Positions 9,053-18,480 are shown, numbered from the stretch's first letter. The stretch: DNA of 64,000 bases from JAXMEB01 sp046348545 (GCA_046348545.1 JAXMEB010000002.1:1-64000), one strand, 5' to 3'. A program made the numbers and translations. The notes: generated by a model from the letters alone, not told the origin.

Positions 9053-9144
9053 TCGTGAGGCAATTCACAACTCGATTCGTGGGGAACTTTATAAAAGGCA
9101 CTGTAGTCCCACTTCTGACTACCATTGATTTAGATGAGGTTTGT

Positions 9145-11487
9145 ATGGCAGGTGATGAGAAAAAACTAACCTTGTGGGAACAAATACGTGCGCGTAGGGC
9201 CCCAGAGAATGAGGAGCCTACATATACAGCAGGTCAGGTGCTTCCCATCTCTGAAGAAAAAAAATATCTAAAGTTTGTTGAAGACGAATCCAAGAAAATT
9301 CAAGGGTTGAGCTCAACGCTGGAGAATTTTAAAGCTAATTGGGATAAGGTCAAAAATAACAAGAAGAAAGATATAGATGGTAACGAGACTAATTTATTTA
9401 CCGAAGAAAATAGTAAATCCGCGCAAGAAATTCTCACTGAATTAAATAATCTTAACCCATGGATTGAATTGATTGATAAGGAAATGAAAAAATTGAATGA
9501 AAAGATTAAGGAAGATGAACGTTTGAAGAAAGCGTCCTCAGAGGCGAGTAAAGATTTCGGCGGAGTAGATTTTAGTAAATATACTTCAGAACCTGAATCC
9601 GATAGCACGGATGATGAGAGTGCTTGGTCTGATGAGGATGACGAATACGCAGCTCCATCTAAGCCAAAATCCACGGAGACCAAAAAAGAAGCTGCAGAAT
9701 TTGTTACTGGGATTAAATTTGAAGATTTTCAAACAGCCGTTCAGAACATTCAAACAAGTCTTATAAAAAATGAAAAAATCATCAACTCTGCCGCTCAAGA
9801 GAGCAAACGGGTAGAGAACCTGATAGCTAAGGCAAAGGCGGCGGAGGCACTGAAAGAGGAGGAGCGCTTACGCAAAGAAAGGGAGACATATAATAAAGAT
9901 TTTCATTCCCGTCTAGGCGCTAGAGGCGCTGCTCTCGTTAGCCCAAAAGAGAGGGCCCAAGAGCTTTATTCAAAGTTAAGCAGAGGGGGTACAGAAGCAG
10001 ATGATGCTAAAACTGCTCTTCAAGAATTAGTAAAGACGCTTGATGAAGATGACCCCAAAGAAAAGAAGCTTATTGATAAAATTTCAGAAAAAATTCAATC
10101 TCATGATGAAGCTCATAAAAAATCAAAAGCAAGGCCAGGAATTGTCTTGGATGAGAATATGGTTGATGAGCTTAAAAGAGACTTGAAGATTCTTGATGAT
10201 TCAAAATCTACACCTGAGACAATTGCATCTAAGTCTGCACAACAGAGGGTGAGGTATTTGCATGCAGAGCTGAGCAAAAAAATATTATCTGAAGAGGAAA
10301 AAAAGCTGATATTCAGTAAGACTGGCAAAGATCCACTAGATTTTATAAAAGACCTCGACAAGCAGCTTGAATCAAGCAAGATCAAGGATGCGCCTAAAGG
10401 GAGTGTTGCTCATGCCGCAAGTGTAAAATCTAAGGAAGAGCACATCAGCGATATACAAACCTTATTGGCAAAGGGGCCTCTATCTGGGGGAGATAAAATA
10501 AAAATTCAAAATTCAATGCGTCGCTTAAAAGAAGATGATTTGGATTCAAGTCAAAAACTCATTTTCTGGACGGCGACGATTCAATACGGTGATAAAAAGT
10601 CCAAAGACGAAACGCTTGATAAAGTTAAGAAATACTTGGAGTCAACCAATACCAATACAGATGAATTTAAAGCACTTGAACTTGCTTATCAATCTGAGAA
10701 TGCAAAGAAAGTGCGCATAGCCGCTGCCACGATGCCGCCACTTCCGGGTGTTACAGGCGATATTCCACCTGCGCCGCCACCTCCGGGTGTTACAGGCGGT
10801 ATTCCACCTGCACCGCCACCTCCAGCATCCTGGGGCGCTAGCCCAGGGGCCTCGATGCCTACGCCTACGCCCACGGCCTCGACACCTACGCCCACGCCCA
10901 TGGCCTCGACACCTACGCCTACGCCCACGGCCTCGACACCTACGCATACGCCCACGGCCTCGACGCCTGCGCCCACGCCCTCGACGCCTACGCCCACGCC
11001 CACGCCGAGCACTGGCGCTCCAGCCCCTGGTGTCATTCCACATGCACCGCCACCTCCACCTCCTCCATCATCGAGTGTTGGCGCCAGTTCAAGAACGACT
11101 GCAAGACGAGGTCCAGCCGCTGCTGCTGCTCCAGCCCCTGCTCCAGCCCCAGCCGCTGCTGCGCCAGCCCCAGCTGCTGCTGCGCCAGCCGCTGCTGCTG
11201 CTGCTCCAGCCCCAGCTGCTGCTGCGCCAGCCGCTGCTGCTGCTGCTCCAGCCCCAGCTGCTGCTGCGCCAGCCCCAGCTGCTGCTGCGCCAGCCCCAGC
11301 TGCTGCTGCGCCAGCCCCAGCTGCTGCTGCGCCAGCCCCTGCTGCTGCTGCTGCGCCAGCCGCTGCTGCTGCTGCTCCAGCCCCAGCTGCTGCTGCGCCT
11401 CCGGGTGCTCGTCCTGCAAGGCCAACAAATACAGCGGCGGCTGAAAGAGCAAGGACCGCACGGCGGGCTAAAGATCTGGGAATTTAA
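9145..11487 (+). CDS. Gene A2: coiled-coil / Pro-Ala repeat protein, paralogue of A1
   Basis: A 780-residue protein. The open frame extends upstream into the IS, but I chose ATG 9145 because GATGAGG lies just before it and the upstream residues are translated IS end. Residues 1-530 are charged and helical, with an acidic box at Trp161 (ESAWSDEDDEYA). This part is diverged from A1. The C-terminal third has GVTG(D/G)IPPAPPPP units, APPPPASWGASPGAS, PT repeats, a run of eight prolines, and a long AAAAPAPA tract. It ends in PTNTAAAERARTARRAKDLGI (21 residues split here as PTNTAAAERA + RTARRAKDLGI), nearly identical to A1 at DNA level. No signal peptide. Function unknown; possible host-interacting effector. 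Confidence 0.7.
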   Translation: MAGDEKKLTLWEQIRARRAPENEEPTYTAGQVLPISEEKKYLKFVEDESKKIQGLSSTLENFKANWDKVKNNKKKDIDGNETNLFTEENSKSAQEILTELNNLNPWIELIDKEMKKLNEKIKEDERLKKASSEASKDFGGVDFSKYTSEPESDSTDDESAWSDEDDEYAAPSKPKSTETKKEAAEFVTGIKFEDFQTAVQNIQTSLIKNEKIINSAAQESKRVENLIAKAKAAEALKEEERLRKERETYNKDFHSRLGARGAALVSPKERAQELYSKLSRGGTEADDAKTALQELVKTLDEDDPKEKKLIDKISEKIQSHDEAHKKSKARPGIVLDENMVDELKRDLKILDDSKSTPETIASKSAQQRVRYLHAELSKKILSEEEKKLIFSKTGKDPLDFIKDLDKQLESSKIKDAPKGSVAHAASVKSKEEHISDIQTLLAKGPLSGGDKIKIQNSMRRLKEDDLDSSQKLIFWTATIQYGDKKSKDETLDKVKKYLESTNTNTDEFKALELAYQSENAKKVRIAAATMPPLPGVTGDIPPAPPPPGVTGGIPPAPPPPASWGASPGASMPTPTPTASTPTPTPMASTPTPTPTASTPTHTPTASTPAPTPSTPTPTPTPSTGAPAPGVIPHAPPPPPPPSSSVGASSRTTARRGPAAAAAPAPAPAPAAAAPAPAAAAPAAAAAAPAPAAAAPAAAAAAPAPAAAAPAPAAAAPAPAAAAPAPAAAAPAPAAAAAPAAAAAAPAPAAAAPPGARPARPTNTAAAERARTARRAKDLGI
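10735..11400 (+). repeat. Pro-Thr and Ala-Pro low-complexity repeats in gene A2
   Basis: Tandem units encode PTPTPTAST-like nonapeptides (10857-11010) and then short GCT/GCC/CCA-rich units encoding AAAAPAPA (11112-11400). Composition changes abruptly from the AT-rich helical part. The long open frames on the opposite strand here are by-products of repeat periodicity. Confidence 0.85.
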
Positions 11488-11619
11488 TAGTTCTACGTGA
11501 CCCTGCTTGAGAATTAACAAGATTGCATTTTACCGCGGCGAGTCTCCCCGAGGCTTCAGGGTAGGGAGACTTCTCCGCGACATGCCCATTGCAGCAGGGT
11601 AGGTATTTCCTGATACCTC

Positions 11620-11722
11620 AAGTGTAACCTCCCATTCTTTGGGTGTTTTTAAATGAGATAACAAAATTCTTATTGTATTCATAGGGTTACTTTTAATGTG
11701 AGGCAATTCGTGAACGAATCAC
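11620..11722 (+). mobile_element. Relic of the DDE insertion-sequence right end upstream of B2
   Basis: GTAACCTCCCATTCTTTGG through ATGTGAGGCAATTCGTGAACG matches the IS right end and the equivalent relic upstream of B1. The first subterminal motif is more degraded (AAATGAGATAACAAA). There is no transposase. It lies between the shared A 3' flank and the B2 leader. Confidence 0.7.
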
Positions 11723-11775
11723 CATCAAGTGCAGTCTACCTACCAGAAGCATAAACCGATTGGAGATTTTGACCT

Positions 11776-14700
11776 ATGGCAACAGAAGCAGACACACTAA
11801 AAGATATAGGGGATCGTCAAGAAGAGCTAAATACATTAATCCAAAAATTTAACAAAGCGAAAAGAGATTATGAGAAAGCTTCATCACATCATAGAAATAT
11901 GAAAATCCCTGATTACACTTTCCCAGATGAGTATAGAAACAGATTCAATCAATTAAAGAGTCAGCTTGCAAATTTGAGAGAGGATGTGCAAAGGAATGAA
12001 AGTAGAATTAGAGGCCTGGAGAACTATCTTGAGTATTATAAGGAACACTGGGATAAATGGGAAAGTCGAGAGGATGTCTGGAGAAATAAATTCGAAGATA
12101 ATCCTGCAGGAGATCTAAAGGAGGCTGATTTTATAAAATTCAAGGAAGCTGTGGCTGGGGGTGGGTATGACCTCGTTTTGATGTCTTGTTTGCCGGGTAA
12201 TGATCCTCAAAATGCTGAAGCAGGTAAGCTCTATTTATCGAGCGATGGAAAGTATGTCGTTCTCGATCCAAAGGGAGCTTTACAGCAAGGTACTTTAGGC
12301 GTTGAGATTAATGATTTGTCAAATAAACTTAAAGATCCAGGACTTAAGGAGTTTGTTCTAAAGAAAACATCAGAAAGCGGTCACACCAATAGTGGTCTCG
12401 AATCAAAATGCGCACAAATCAAAGAGGGTTGTGTGACCTTCAAAAATGATCTGCAAAAGGTCATCGATCAGCGTCTCAAAGTTGAACCAGCTAAGATTTC
12501 TGATCTTGCAAAAGGCATTGTTGAAGCAGGGCTCGATGGTGTTGGCATAATAATTAATGATTTGAAACAGAAAGCTGAAGCTCAAGCTCCAAGTATCAAT
12601 GAACAACTCGTCGAAGATGCTAAGGAAGCTCAAGATAAATTTTTGCAAATAGAAATACGATATAATCAAGCCTGTGATCATAAAATCAAGAATCCGGCTC
12701 AGTATAGAAATGGAAGTAAAACGGAAAAAGAATTTAACGATCTTAAAAATGAACATGATGACGCAAAAAATAAAATGGGAGAGGCGATTAAAAAAGCAAA
12801 AGAAAATGCAGAAGCGCATTATCAGATACGGCAAGAGGTTGCGAAATGTCAAGCAGTTAAAGAAATTCCGATCGTTCAAGCGACAATCACTGCATTTGAG
12901 CTCAACAAAAATGAGTCTGAGTTGTCGAAACTCGGCGGAGGTCAGATCGATCAGAGCAGTTCATTGTTCAAGAAGCTTAAAAAATTGAATGAGAAAATCT
13001 TGCAGGCTGAAAAGGACCTTCAAGATGAAGAAAATCCGGTTCAAGCTATGGGGAAAAGAAAAGAGCTCAACAAGCTAAATGCAAAATACAGAGATTATGG
13101 CGGCTGGGATGATGATGAAGAAATCAAAAAAATAAAAAAATATTTTAACGAGGCGGCGACAGCTATCAAATTGACAGCAGAAACGGCAAAACAAAAAGAA
13201 GCTCTTGTGAAAATAGTCCAGGAAAATAAGCTCGGTCTAAAAGATACGGCTATTGCGGAATTAATCAAAGACAAAGTGGCCGCCGATGATACTTTAAGAA
13301 GTCTGAACAACGTTATGGAAAAGACAACTCAAGAAGTTGTGCTGGAGGCTGGAGGTGGCCCTGACGAGGAAGCAGCTCGTCGTGCTCAAGAGGAAGCGGC
13401 TCGTCGTGCTCAAGAGGAAGCAGATCGTCAAGAAGCGGATCGTATTGCTCGAGAGCAAGCCGGAGGTGGCCCTGACGAGGAAGCAGCTCGTCGTGCTCAA
13501 GAGGAAGCGGCTCGTCGTGCTCAAGAGGAAGCAGCTCGTCGTGCTCAAGAGGAAGCAGCTCGTCGTGCTCAAGAGGAAGCAGCTCGTCAAGAAGCGGAGC
13601 GTATTGCTCGAGAGCAAGCTGGTGGTCCTCAAGAAGAAGCTCGTCCAGACAATTGGATTTTCAATATAGGGGACGATGATCAACCTGAATATGTGGGCCT
13701 CAAAAAGATGATGTCTAATGTTTTGGATCATTCTAAGGAGTGCTTGATCAAAAATCTGAATAAATCGAAAAAAGATGAAATCAATATTTCAGTCTGTCTG
13801 ATTCGAGATACCATAAGGCAATTGAAAAATCGTGGTTCTTTCGAGCCGGGGCAGGATGAGGAGGCTGCCAAGATATTTTATGGTACGCTACAAAACATAA
13901 CGGATGGTGTATCACGGGAGAGTGTATCAGGTAAAGGGGAGCTTGGTGAAGAAGTTTGTAACTTTGTAACCTTTTTATTTGATTCCTTTTCCGAAAAAGA
14001 TATCATTCGCAATGGTGATTTTAGAGAAGATTCAAAACGATTTATAAATCCGATTCCGGTTTTAAAAAATAGGCTTGAGCCTTTAATCACCCAGCCAAGA
14101 CCTGCTCCGGATGAAAATAATTTCATTTTTAAGTTTGTTTCCCCAAGTACAGGTGTAGAAGAAACCACTGGCTTGAGAGGCTTGCTATCTAAGGTCGTTG
14201 AGGAATGCAATACCATTGACGGAACAGGCGCTGATTCTGTTTCACAAGTCGTCGCTTTTTTGGGAGACTTCTCTTCTCAGTTGAAAAATGACCTTGAATC
14301 CTGGAGGCTCTCTGAAAAAGAAGTGGCTGAGTGTTTCAAGGGCGGGCTACAAGCCATAGCCAATAATACAAGTAATGAATTTATTAATATTAACAATATT
14401 AAAGGTAACAATCTATATTCATTGCTGTTTGAGGTTCTAGATCAGCAAATGAATGCAAAGTCTTTGCCGGATGATTGTCAGGAAAAAGCGAAGGACTATG
14501 CCGAACAACAAGACGTCCAGTCATTAGAAAGAATGATGGATGCCCTCATTAAGAAGCAGATTGCCAAAGATGCCAAAAAGCCAACAAAAGATAATCAATA
14601 TTATGAGTATCAAGGAGATTATTTCGAGGTAGACAAATTTTTAGATAAAATATATGAGTCTTGTGGAGCTATTAAGGCGCTCAATCAGGGCCCCATAGGA

Positions 14701-16002
14701 GATCCGGTTCGAATAGCGGTTACTCTGATTGAAGAAAATTTAAATAGTTTAAACGTTGACACCAAACTAGATAAAGATGGCGCTAAAATACTGCTTGGCA
14801 CTTTACAGTTGCTTGATGATCATATTTCAGAATATCAGGCCAAAACCAACCTGGATGTCGGTGAACAATATTGGGAGATGATCACGGCTGCTAAAGCGGG
14901 ACTTCAGTTTAAGGATGATATTGGCTTCGGTGATTATAGGGATGCAGCTAAAGACTATATTGAAGAAAAAGATGGAAATTTGAAAGCAAGCTACGAATCT
15001 GTCACTAATCTAGCTGGGCATGGTCCGGCCCCAGGTTTGACTCAGGAACAAATTGACGAGTTGGATGAAAAAATCCGTCTTATGCAGGAAGCTGTTCAGG
15101 CGATTGAAGTTGAGATTCAAAATGTAAATAATTTGCGTGAAGAATATGAGAGAAAAGAAATAGAATGTGAAGGCTTCATCATCGATTCTGATCGACAAAT
15201 GGTTGATATTCACTCACAGATTGTGGGTGAAGGCTTCAGAACTATGACTTCTATTCTTGAACTTAATAATGCAACTCATTTGGTCGAAGAAGCTAATCGC
15301 TTATCTGGTAGTGTGAGAAAAGCAGCCGGTGGCATGAGCCAAGCTGATGCCAATGGGATTCAGGCTACGATTCAAAATTATCTCACCTGTGCTCAACAAT
15401 CAGAAGCCGATTGGGCTGATGCCCAGCGTGGAGTTGGGGAATTAAACCAAAATCTTACAGATATTATGACAGCGTACAATGATTATAAAAATTTACTGGA
15501 TGCTGACAAAAATCATTATAGTGGTGCTAAAGGAGAAGTTCATCATCAAATAAATAGCTTGACGGATGCCAAAACGACTGCAGAGGCCGCGATTCTAGCA
15601 TTTACAGAAGCAAAAGTGTTTGCAAACTACGCAGCGAAAAGAGCAGAGGGGTTGAGATTATTAAATGAACAAAACGTATCTAAACAAACAGCGAATGAAG
15701 CCTCAGACCGTGCCCAAGTTATTATACAGAATTTAAATCAACCACAAACACGCGTTAATGCGTTACAGGTAATCCAGGATGAGCGCGCTAAAACAGATGC
15801 TTTGGTCAACCGTAGAGAAGCTGCTTTAACGAAAGCGAATGATGGCAAGGCTCCGCTAGCAGCGGCTCAAACTGCTGCGCTTCAAGCAAAGAATCAGCAT
15901 GATACATCTGTTTTATCATTCAAGAAACAGCAAGAAGCGAAGAGGCAAAAAGAGCAAGCAAGGGTAAAGACCGCACGGCGGGCTAAAGATATTGGACTTT
16001 AA
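11776..16002 (+). CDS. Gene B2: 1408-residue coiled-coil protein, full-length paralogue of B1
   Basis: The intact reference copy of the B protein. The N-terminal 280 residues are diverged from B1 and carry an approximately 60-residue insertion (around 12140-12380). A conserved acidic/aromatic box lies at Trp102 (WRNKFEDNPAG), with a second at GGWDDDEEIKKIKK. EEAARRAQ repeats span about residues 525-615. A long predicted helical region then runs to the tail RVKTARRAKDIGL, similar to the A tails. The start is supported by GGAGATTTTGACCTATG. No transmembrane segment, signal peptide or enzyme motif was found. Together with A2 it forms a presumed transcription unit. Function is unknown; size, coiled coils and repeats resemble secreted effectors of Legionella-like bacteria. 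Confidence 0.75.
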   Translation: MATEADTLKDIGDRQEELNTLIQKFNKAKRDYEKASSHHRNMKIPDYTFPDEYRNRFNQLKSQLANLREDVQRNESRIRGLENYLEYYKEHWDKWESREDVWRNKFEDNPAGDLKEADFIKFKEAVAGGGYDLVLMSCLPGNDPQNAEAGKLYLSSDGKYVVLDPKGALQQGTLGVEINDLSNKLKDPGLKEFVLKKTSESGHTNSGLESKCAQIKEGCVTFKNDLQKVIDQRLKVEPAKISDLAKGIVEAGLDGVGIIINDLKQKAEAQAPSINEQLVEDAKEAQDKFLQIEIRYNQACDHKIKNPAQYRNGSKTEKEFNDLKNEHDDAKNKMGEAIKKAKENAEAHYQIRQEVAKCQAVKEIPIVQATITAFELNKNESELSKLGGGQIDQSSSLFKKLKKLNEKILQAEKDLQDEENPVQAMGKRKELNKLNAKYRDYGGWDDDEEIKKIKKYFNEAATAIKLTAETAKQKEALVKIVQENKLGLKDTAIAELIKDKVAADDTLRSLNNVMEKTTQEVVLEAGGGPDEEAARRAQEEAARRAQEEADRQEADRIAREQAGGGPDEEAARRAQEEAARRAQEEAARRAQEEAARRAQEEAARQEAERIAREQAGGPQEEARPDNWIFNIGDDDQPEYVGLKKMMSNVLDHSKECLIKNLNKSKKDEINISVCLIRDTIRQLKNRGSFEPGQDEEAAKIFYGTLQNITDGVSRESVSGKGELGEEVCNFVTFLFDSFSEKDIIRNGDFREDSKRFINPIPVLKNRLEPLITQPRPAPDENNFIFKFVSPSTGVEETTGLRGLLSKVVEECNTIDGTGADSVSQVVAFLGDFSSQLKNDLESWRLSEKEVAECFKGGLQAIANNTSNEFININNIKGNNLYSLLFEVLDQQMNAKSLPDDCQEKAKDYAEQQDVQSLERMMDALIKKQIAKDAKKPTKDNQYYEYQGDYFEVDKFLDKIYESCGAIKALNQGPIGDPVRIAVTLIEENLNSLNVDTKLDKDGAKILLGTLQLLDDHISEYQAKTNLDVGEQYWEMITAAKAGLQFKDDIGFGDYRDAAKDYIEEKDGNLKASYESVTNLAGHGPAPGLTQEQIDELDEKIRLMQEAVQAIEVEIQNVNNLREEYERKEIECEGFIIDSDRQMVDIHSQIVGEGFRTMTSILELNNATHLVEEANRLSGSVRKAAGGMSQADANGIQATIQNYLTCAQQSEADWADAQRGVGELNQNLTDIMTAYNDYKNLLDADKNHYSGAKGEVHHQINSLTDAKTTAEAAILAFTEAKVFANYAAKRAEGLRLLNEQNVSKQTANEASDRAQVIIQNLNQPQTRVNALQVIQDERAKTDALVNRREAALTKANDGKAPLAAAQTAALQAKNQHDTSVLSFKKQQEAKRQKEQARVKTARRAKDIGL
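13355..13620 (+). repeat. 24-bp tandem repeats (EEAARRAQ) in gene B2
   Basis: Two blocks of EEAARRAQ octapeptides are each introduced by GGGPDEEAARRAQ. The array is shorter than the three-block array in B1, while the DNA on both sides is nearly identical. Unit number therefore changed after the two genes last shared sequence. Confidence 0.9.
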
Positions 16003-16011
16003 TCAATGCAT

Positions 16012-16932
16012 TTATAATGGTTTGATTCCAGAAATTAGGCACATCAGCTTAGAGCTGATGAACGATTCAGTATGATTTTGAAAATGATCAATTAGAAGTT
16101 TTGTATCTTCTCTGGCCCGTTTCCAATGCCTGTCAAAATCATTCGCATCGCCACCTCCTGCAACAAAATATTTCTTAGTTTGATCTTTGCTCCAATCGAT
16201 AATGTCTGAAGTATAATTATTTTTTAGATCGGAAATCCATGATTTCTCCTCTGGGGAAGAAAAAGGGGGCGTCATTAAAGAAATTTTGTCTGAAAGATAT
16301 GACTCAATTTTATTTACACCAAGTTTCAATAATATATCAACCAAATCATCAGTTGCAGACATCGAGCCGTCACCCAGTGTATACTTCCCCCGATGACAAA
16401 TTAATTCGAATTTAACGCTATCAAAATATTCATCTATCATTTCAAAAGAAAGTTGAGGATTGCATGATATCATGGGGATCATCTTGAGTGGCTCAGCAAT
16501 AATAATTCTACCACCTGGTTTCAGTACCCGAAGCATTTCAGCGATAGCGATTTCAATATTCTCAACATGAATGAGTAGACTTTGACAAGTCGCGATATCA
16601 AATGAGCTCTCTTGAAATGCTAGATCTTCAACTTTTCCATTTATGAATTGAAATTCGATTTTCGAATTTTTATTCCTATATAGTTGTATGGCTTTTTGAA
16701 GATATCTCAAATCTATATCTATGCCATAGACTAGAGTCTCATTGTTAAAATTTGGCGCAAGTGCTCTGCTCCAATCACCTGTGCCGCATCCCACATCGAG
16801 TACTTTACGAGCATCCTTCAATTCCCACCTTTTTGCGATGAGAGATAGAAAATCACAATTCCACCAATATGACCTGCTTTCACTAAAGAGATGACTAAAC
16901 AGATCCTTGGTTTTGTCGCTATTCTGTGACAT
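16012..16932 (-). CDS. SAM-dependent class I methyltransferase
   Basis: A 306-residue protein with the SAM-binding motif VLDVGCGTGDWSRAL near residue 45, the acidic strand GIDIDLRYLQKA, motif SSFDIATCQSLL and post-motif LRVLKPGGRIIIAEPLK, typical of Methyltransf_11/25 proteins. The substrate cannot be read from sequence. I prefer ATG 16932, after ATAGGTGTGT, over the GTG at 16938. Either start overlaps the 3' end of the upstream barrel gene (stop 16919), suggesting translational coupling. It converges with B2. Confidence 0.8.
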   Translation of the reverse strand: MSQNSDKTKDLFSHLFSESRSYWWNCDFLSLIAKRWELKDARKVLDVGCGTGDWSRALAPNFNNETLVYGIDIDLRYLQKAIQLYRNKNSKIEFQFINGKVEDLAFQESSFDIATCQSLLIHVENIEIAIAEMLRVLKPGGRIIIAEPLKMIPMISCNPQLSFEMIDEYFDSVKFELICHRGKYTLGDGSMSATDDLVDILLKLGVNKIESYLSDKISLMTPPFSSPEEKSWISDLKNNYTSDIIDWSKDQTKKYFVAGGGDANDFDRHWKRAREDTKLLIDHFQNHTESFISSKLMCLISGIKPL

Positions 16933-18073
16933 ACACACCTATTCCATAGGTCATCGCATTTTTCGGCTTGATGCTTGATACAGCTGTCAGGATTTCTATC
17001 GGCGGACCTATCCGATTTAGCTTTGATGACTGATCATAAATGACTGAAGCTCTTAAGCCCAGATGAGGAAATATTTTGTAATTAACGCCCGCCATCAGAT
17101 TTAGTATGTTTTTACTTTTTACGAAAGACACTGTGTTTGACTGTTCTACAGGGTTCTGCTCACCGTTAAAACTATCATACGTAGATTGATTGTACGTTTT
17201 TAGTCGAGTGATACCCGCTCCTAGTTCAACGCTCATGTTTTCTATAAATTTCACTGGAATTTTACCGATAAGATTCGCTCTAGCAGCACTGAATTTTGAA
17301 TTATTGTGAAAACCAAGGCTGTCATTATAGTCATTAAGAAGTACGTTGAAAATTGTCTCACTTGAAGACGCAAAATTTGCTTTGTGCCGCTTGTTGGACT
17401 CAGCGTAGCCAAATTCCAGGTCTAAATATTTATTCAAGTTGATGCCTCCAAAGACTTCAGTAGCATGTAAAGTCTGGTTAAAGAAATTTTCGCCAGAACC
17501 TTTTTCAAACGCCATATGCCGAGCTGTTTTAGCTAACCCAAGATAGGGCTTAAAAGTGGGTTTCCACCAAGGGGTCTCAGTAGTTGAACTGTCATTCCCT
17601 TCAGAGGGTTGAATTGATTCTGATGGGGGCAATTGTTTAGCTTGGCCCAGTTTCTCAGTTTGAATCGGTTTTTCTACAGTTTCAATTTTCGAGACTACCG
17701 CTTGAGGAACATTTTCCGTATAAACTTTTTTGGGCTCAGGCTTCACTTGATGTGATACGGCAATGGCCTTTGGCTTTGAAATGGCCGGGCTTTTGGTTGC
17801 TTGAACCATTGGACGAATGTTCACCTGAACTTCGTTTGCGGCTAAAAATGGGTCATCGCTATTAGCAGTTGTCTCATCAAATGCTGCCACAGGCTGAAGC
17901 ATGCTTTCAGTTAAGTTTGATGAAGCGCCATGGTCGACAACAGCTGTTTCATTAAGAAAATCTTCAGATTGAAGCTGCCTGGCGATTCTATCTGACATCG
18001 TATCAGCAGCGTAAGCATTGAGCGTCAGCCCCATCAAGCTTAATGCTGCAAGCGTTTTTGAAATGAAGCCCAT
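16919..18073 (-). CDS. Outer-membrane beta-barrel protein with signal peptide
   Basis: A 384-residue protein starting with a clear signal peptide (MGFISKTLAALSLMGLTLNAYA). Residues 25-165 are a low-complexity, probably disordered linker rich in Lys, Pro and Ser. From WWKPTFKPYLGLAKTARH onward it alternates hydrophobic and polar residues and ends in YGIGVYVTE, like a small OmpA/OmpW-type barrel with conserved strands such as LDLEFGYAES and SVELGAGITRL. It is a surface protein of unknown role. The linker is unusual for an 8-strand barrel. The downstream methyltransferase overlaps it by 14 bases. Confidence 0.7.
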   Translation of the reverse strand: MGFISKTLAALSLMGLTLNAYAADTMSDRIARQLQSEDFLNETAVVDHGASSNLTESMLQPVAAFDETTANSDDPFLAANEVQVNIRPMVQATKSPAISKPKAIAVSHQVKPEPKKVYTENVPQAVVSKIETVEKPIQTEKLGQAKQLPPSESIQPSEGNDSSTTETPWWKPTFKPYLGLAKTARHMAFEKGSGENFFNQTLHATEVFGGINLNKYLDLEFGYAESNKRHKANFASSSETIFNVLLNDYNDSLGFHNNSKFSAARANLIGKIPVKFIENMSVELGAGITRLKTYNQSTYDSFNGEQNPVEQSNTVSFVKSKNILNLMAGVNYKIFPHLGLRASVIYDQSSKLNRIGPPIEILTAVSSIKPKNAMTYGIGVYVTE

Positions 18074-18356
18074 AGAGACATCCTTGTGCGGTTGTGATTC
18101 ATCTGACTTAAAAGTTAGATGCGAAATAGTGAGTCGTCAAGCTTGTATAGCTGCATTTCAAGCGTGATATGGGATTCCAGACGCATTGAGCAGCAATTCC
18201 GTAACATCATGATTTTGTGAAAGATTTTATTCCCTGGCGTTGAAGGGTATAGATAGATATTCACTGAATGGATTGATAAAGTTGATTATTGAAGCAGTGA
18301 ATATTTTGAGAGGACTGCTTAGTCTGATTTCGCAGCAGCCTCTAATAAGTAAAGGA

Positions 18357-18480
18357 ACCTCAGTTCGGAGTTTTTGAGGGCAGGGTTGCTTTGTAATGAC
18401 GTCATTCCGCACCGCTACACACTTCGTGTGATGACCGCTGTGCGGGATGACGATAGTTCCCAAAAAACCCCGAACTGAGG
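18357..18480 (-). repeat. Family B dispersed repeat, internally deleted copy (124 bp)
   Basis: The ends ACCTCAGTTCGG and CCGAACTGAGG match the other family B copies. The order of internal blocks (GTAATGACGTCATTCCGCA first, CCCGCACAGCGG complement last) shows the opposite orientation. About 145 bp of the centre, including the GCGGCCAAGGCCGC palindrome, is missing. No convincing target duplication was seen. Confidence 0.75.

Noticed and set aside
9052..9056. TCGT direct repeat as a target duplication of the DDE insertion sequence
   Set aside because: TCGTGA also follows the solo IS ends upstream of B1 and B2, so it may belong to the element or its ancestral flank.
8836..9144. Upstream extension of the A2 reading frame into the insertion sequence
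   Set aside because: The extra residues are translated IS end sequence; a good ribosome site lies before ATG 9145.
10748..11520. Open frames on both strands over the A2 repeats
   Set aside because: Low-complexity shadows of the A2 coding sequence.
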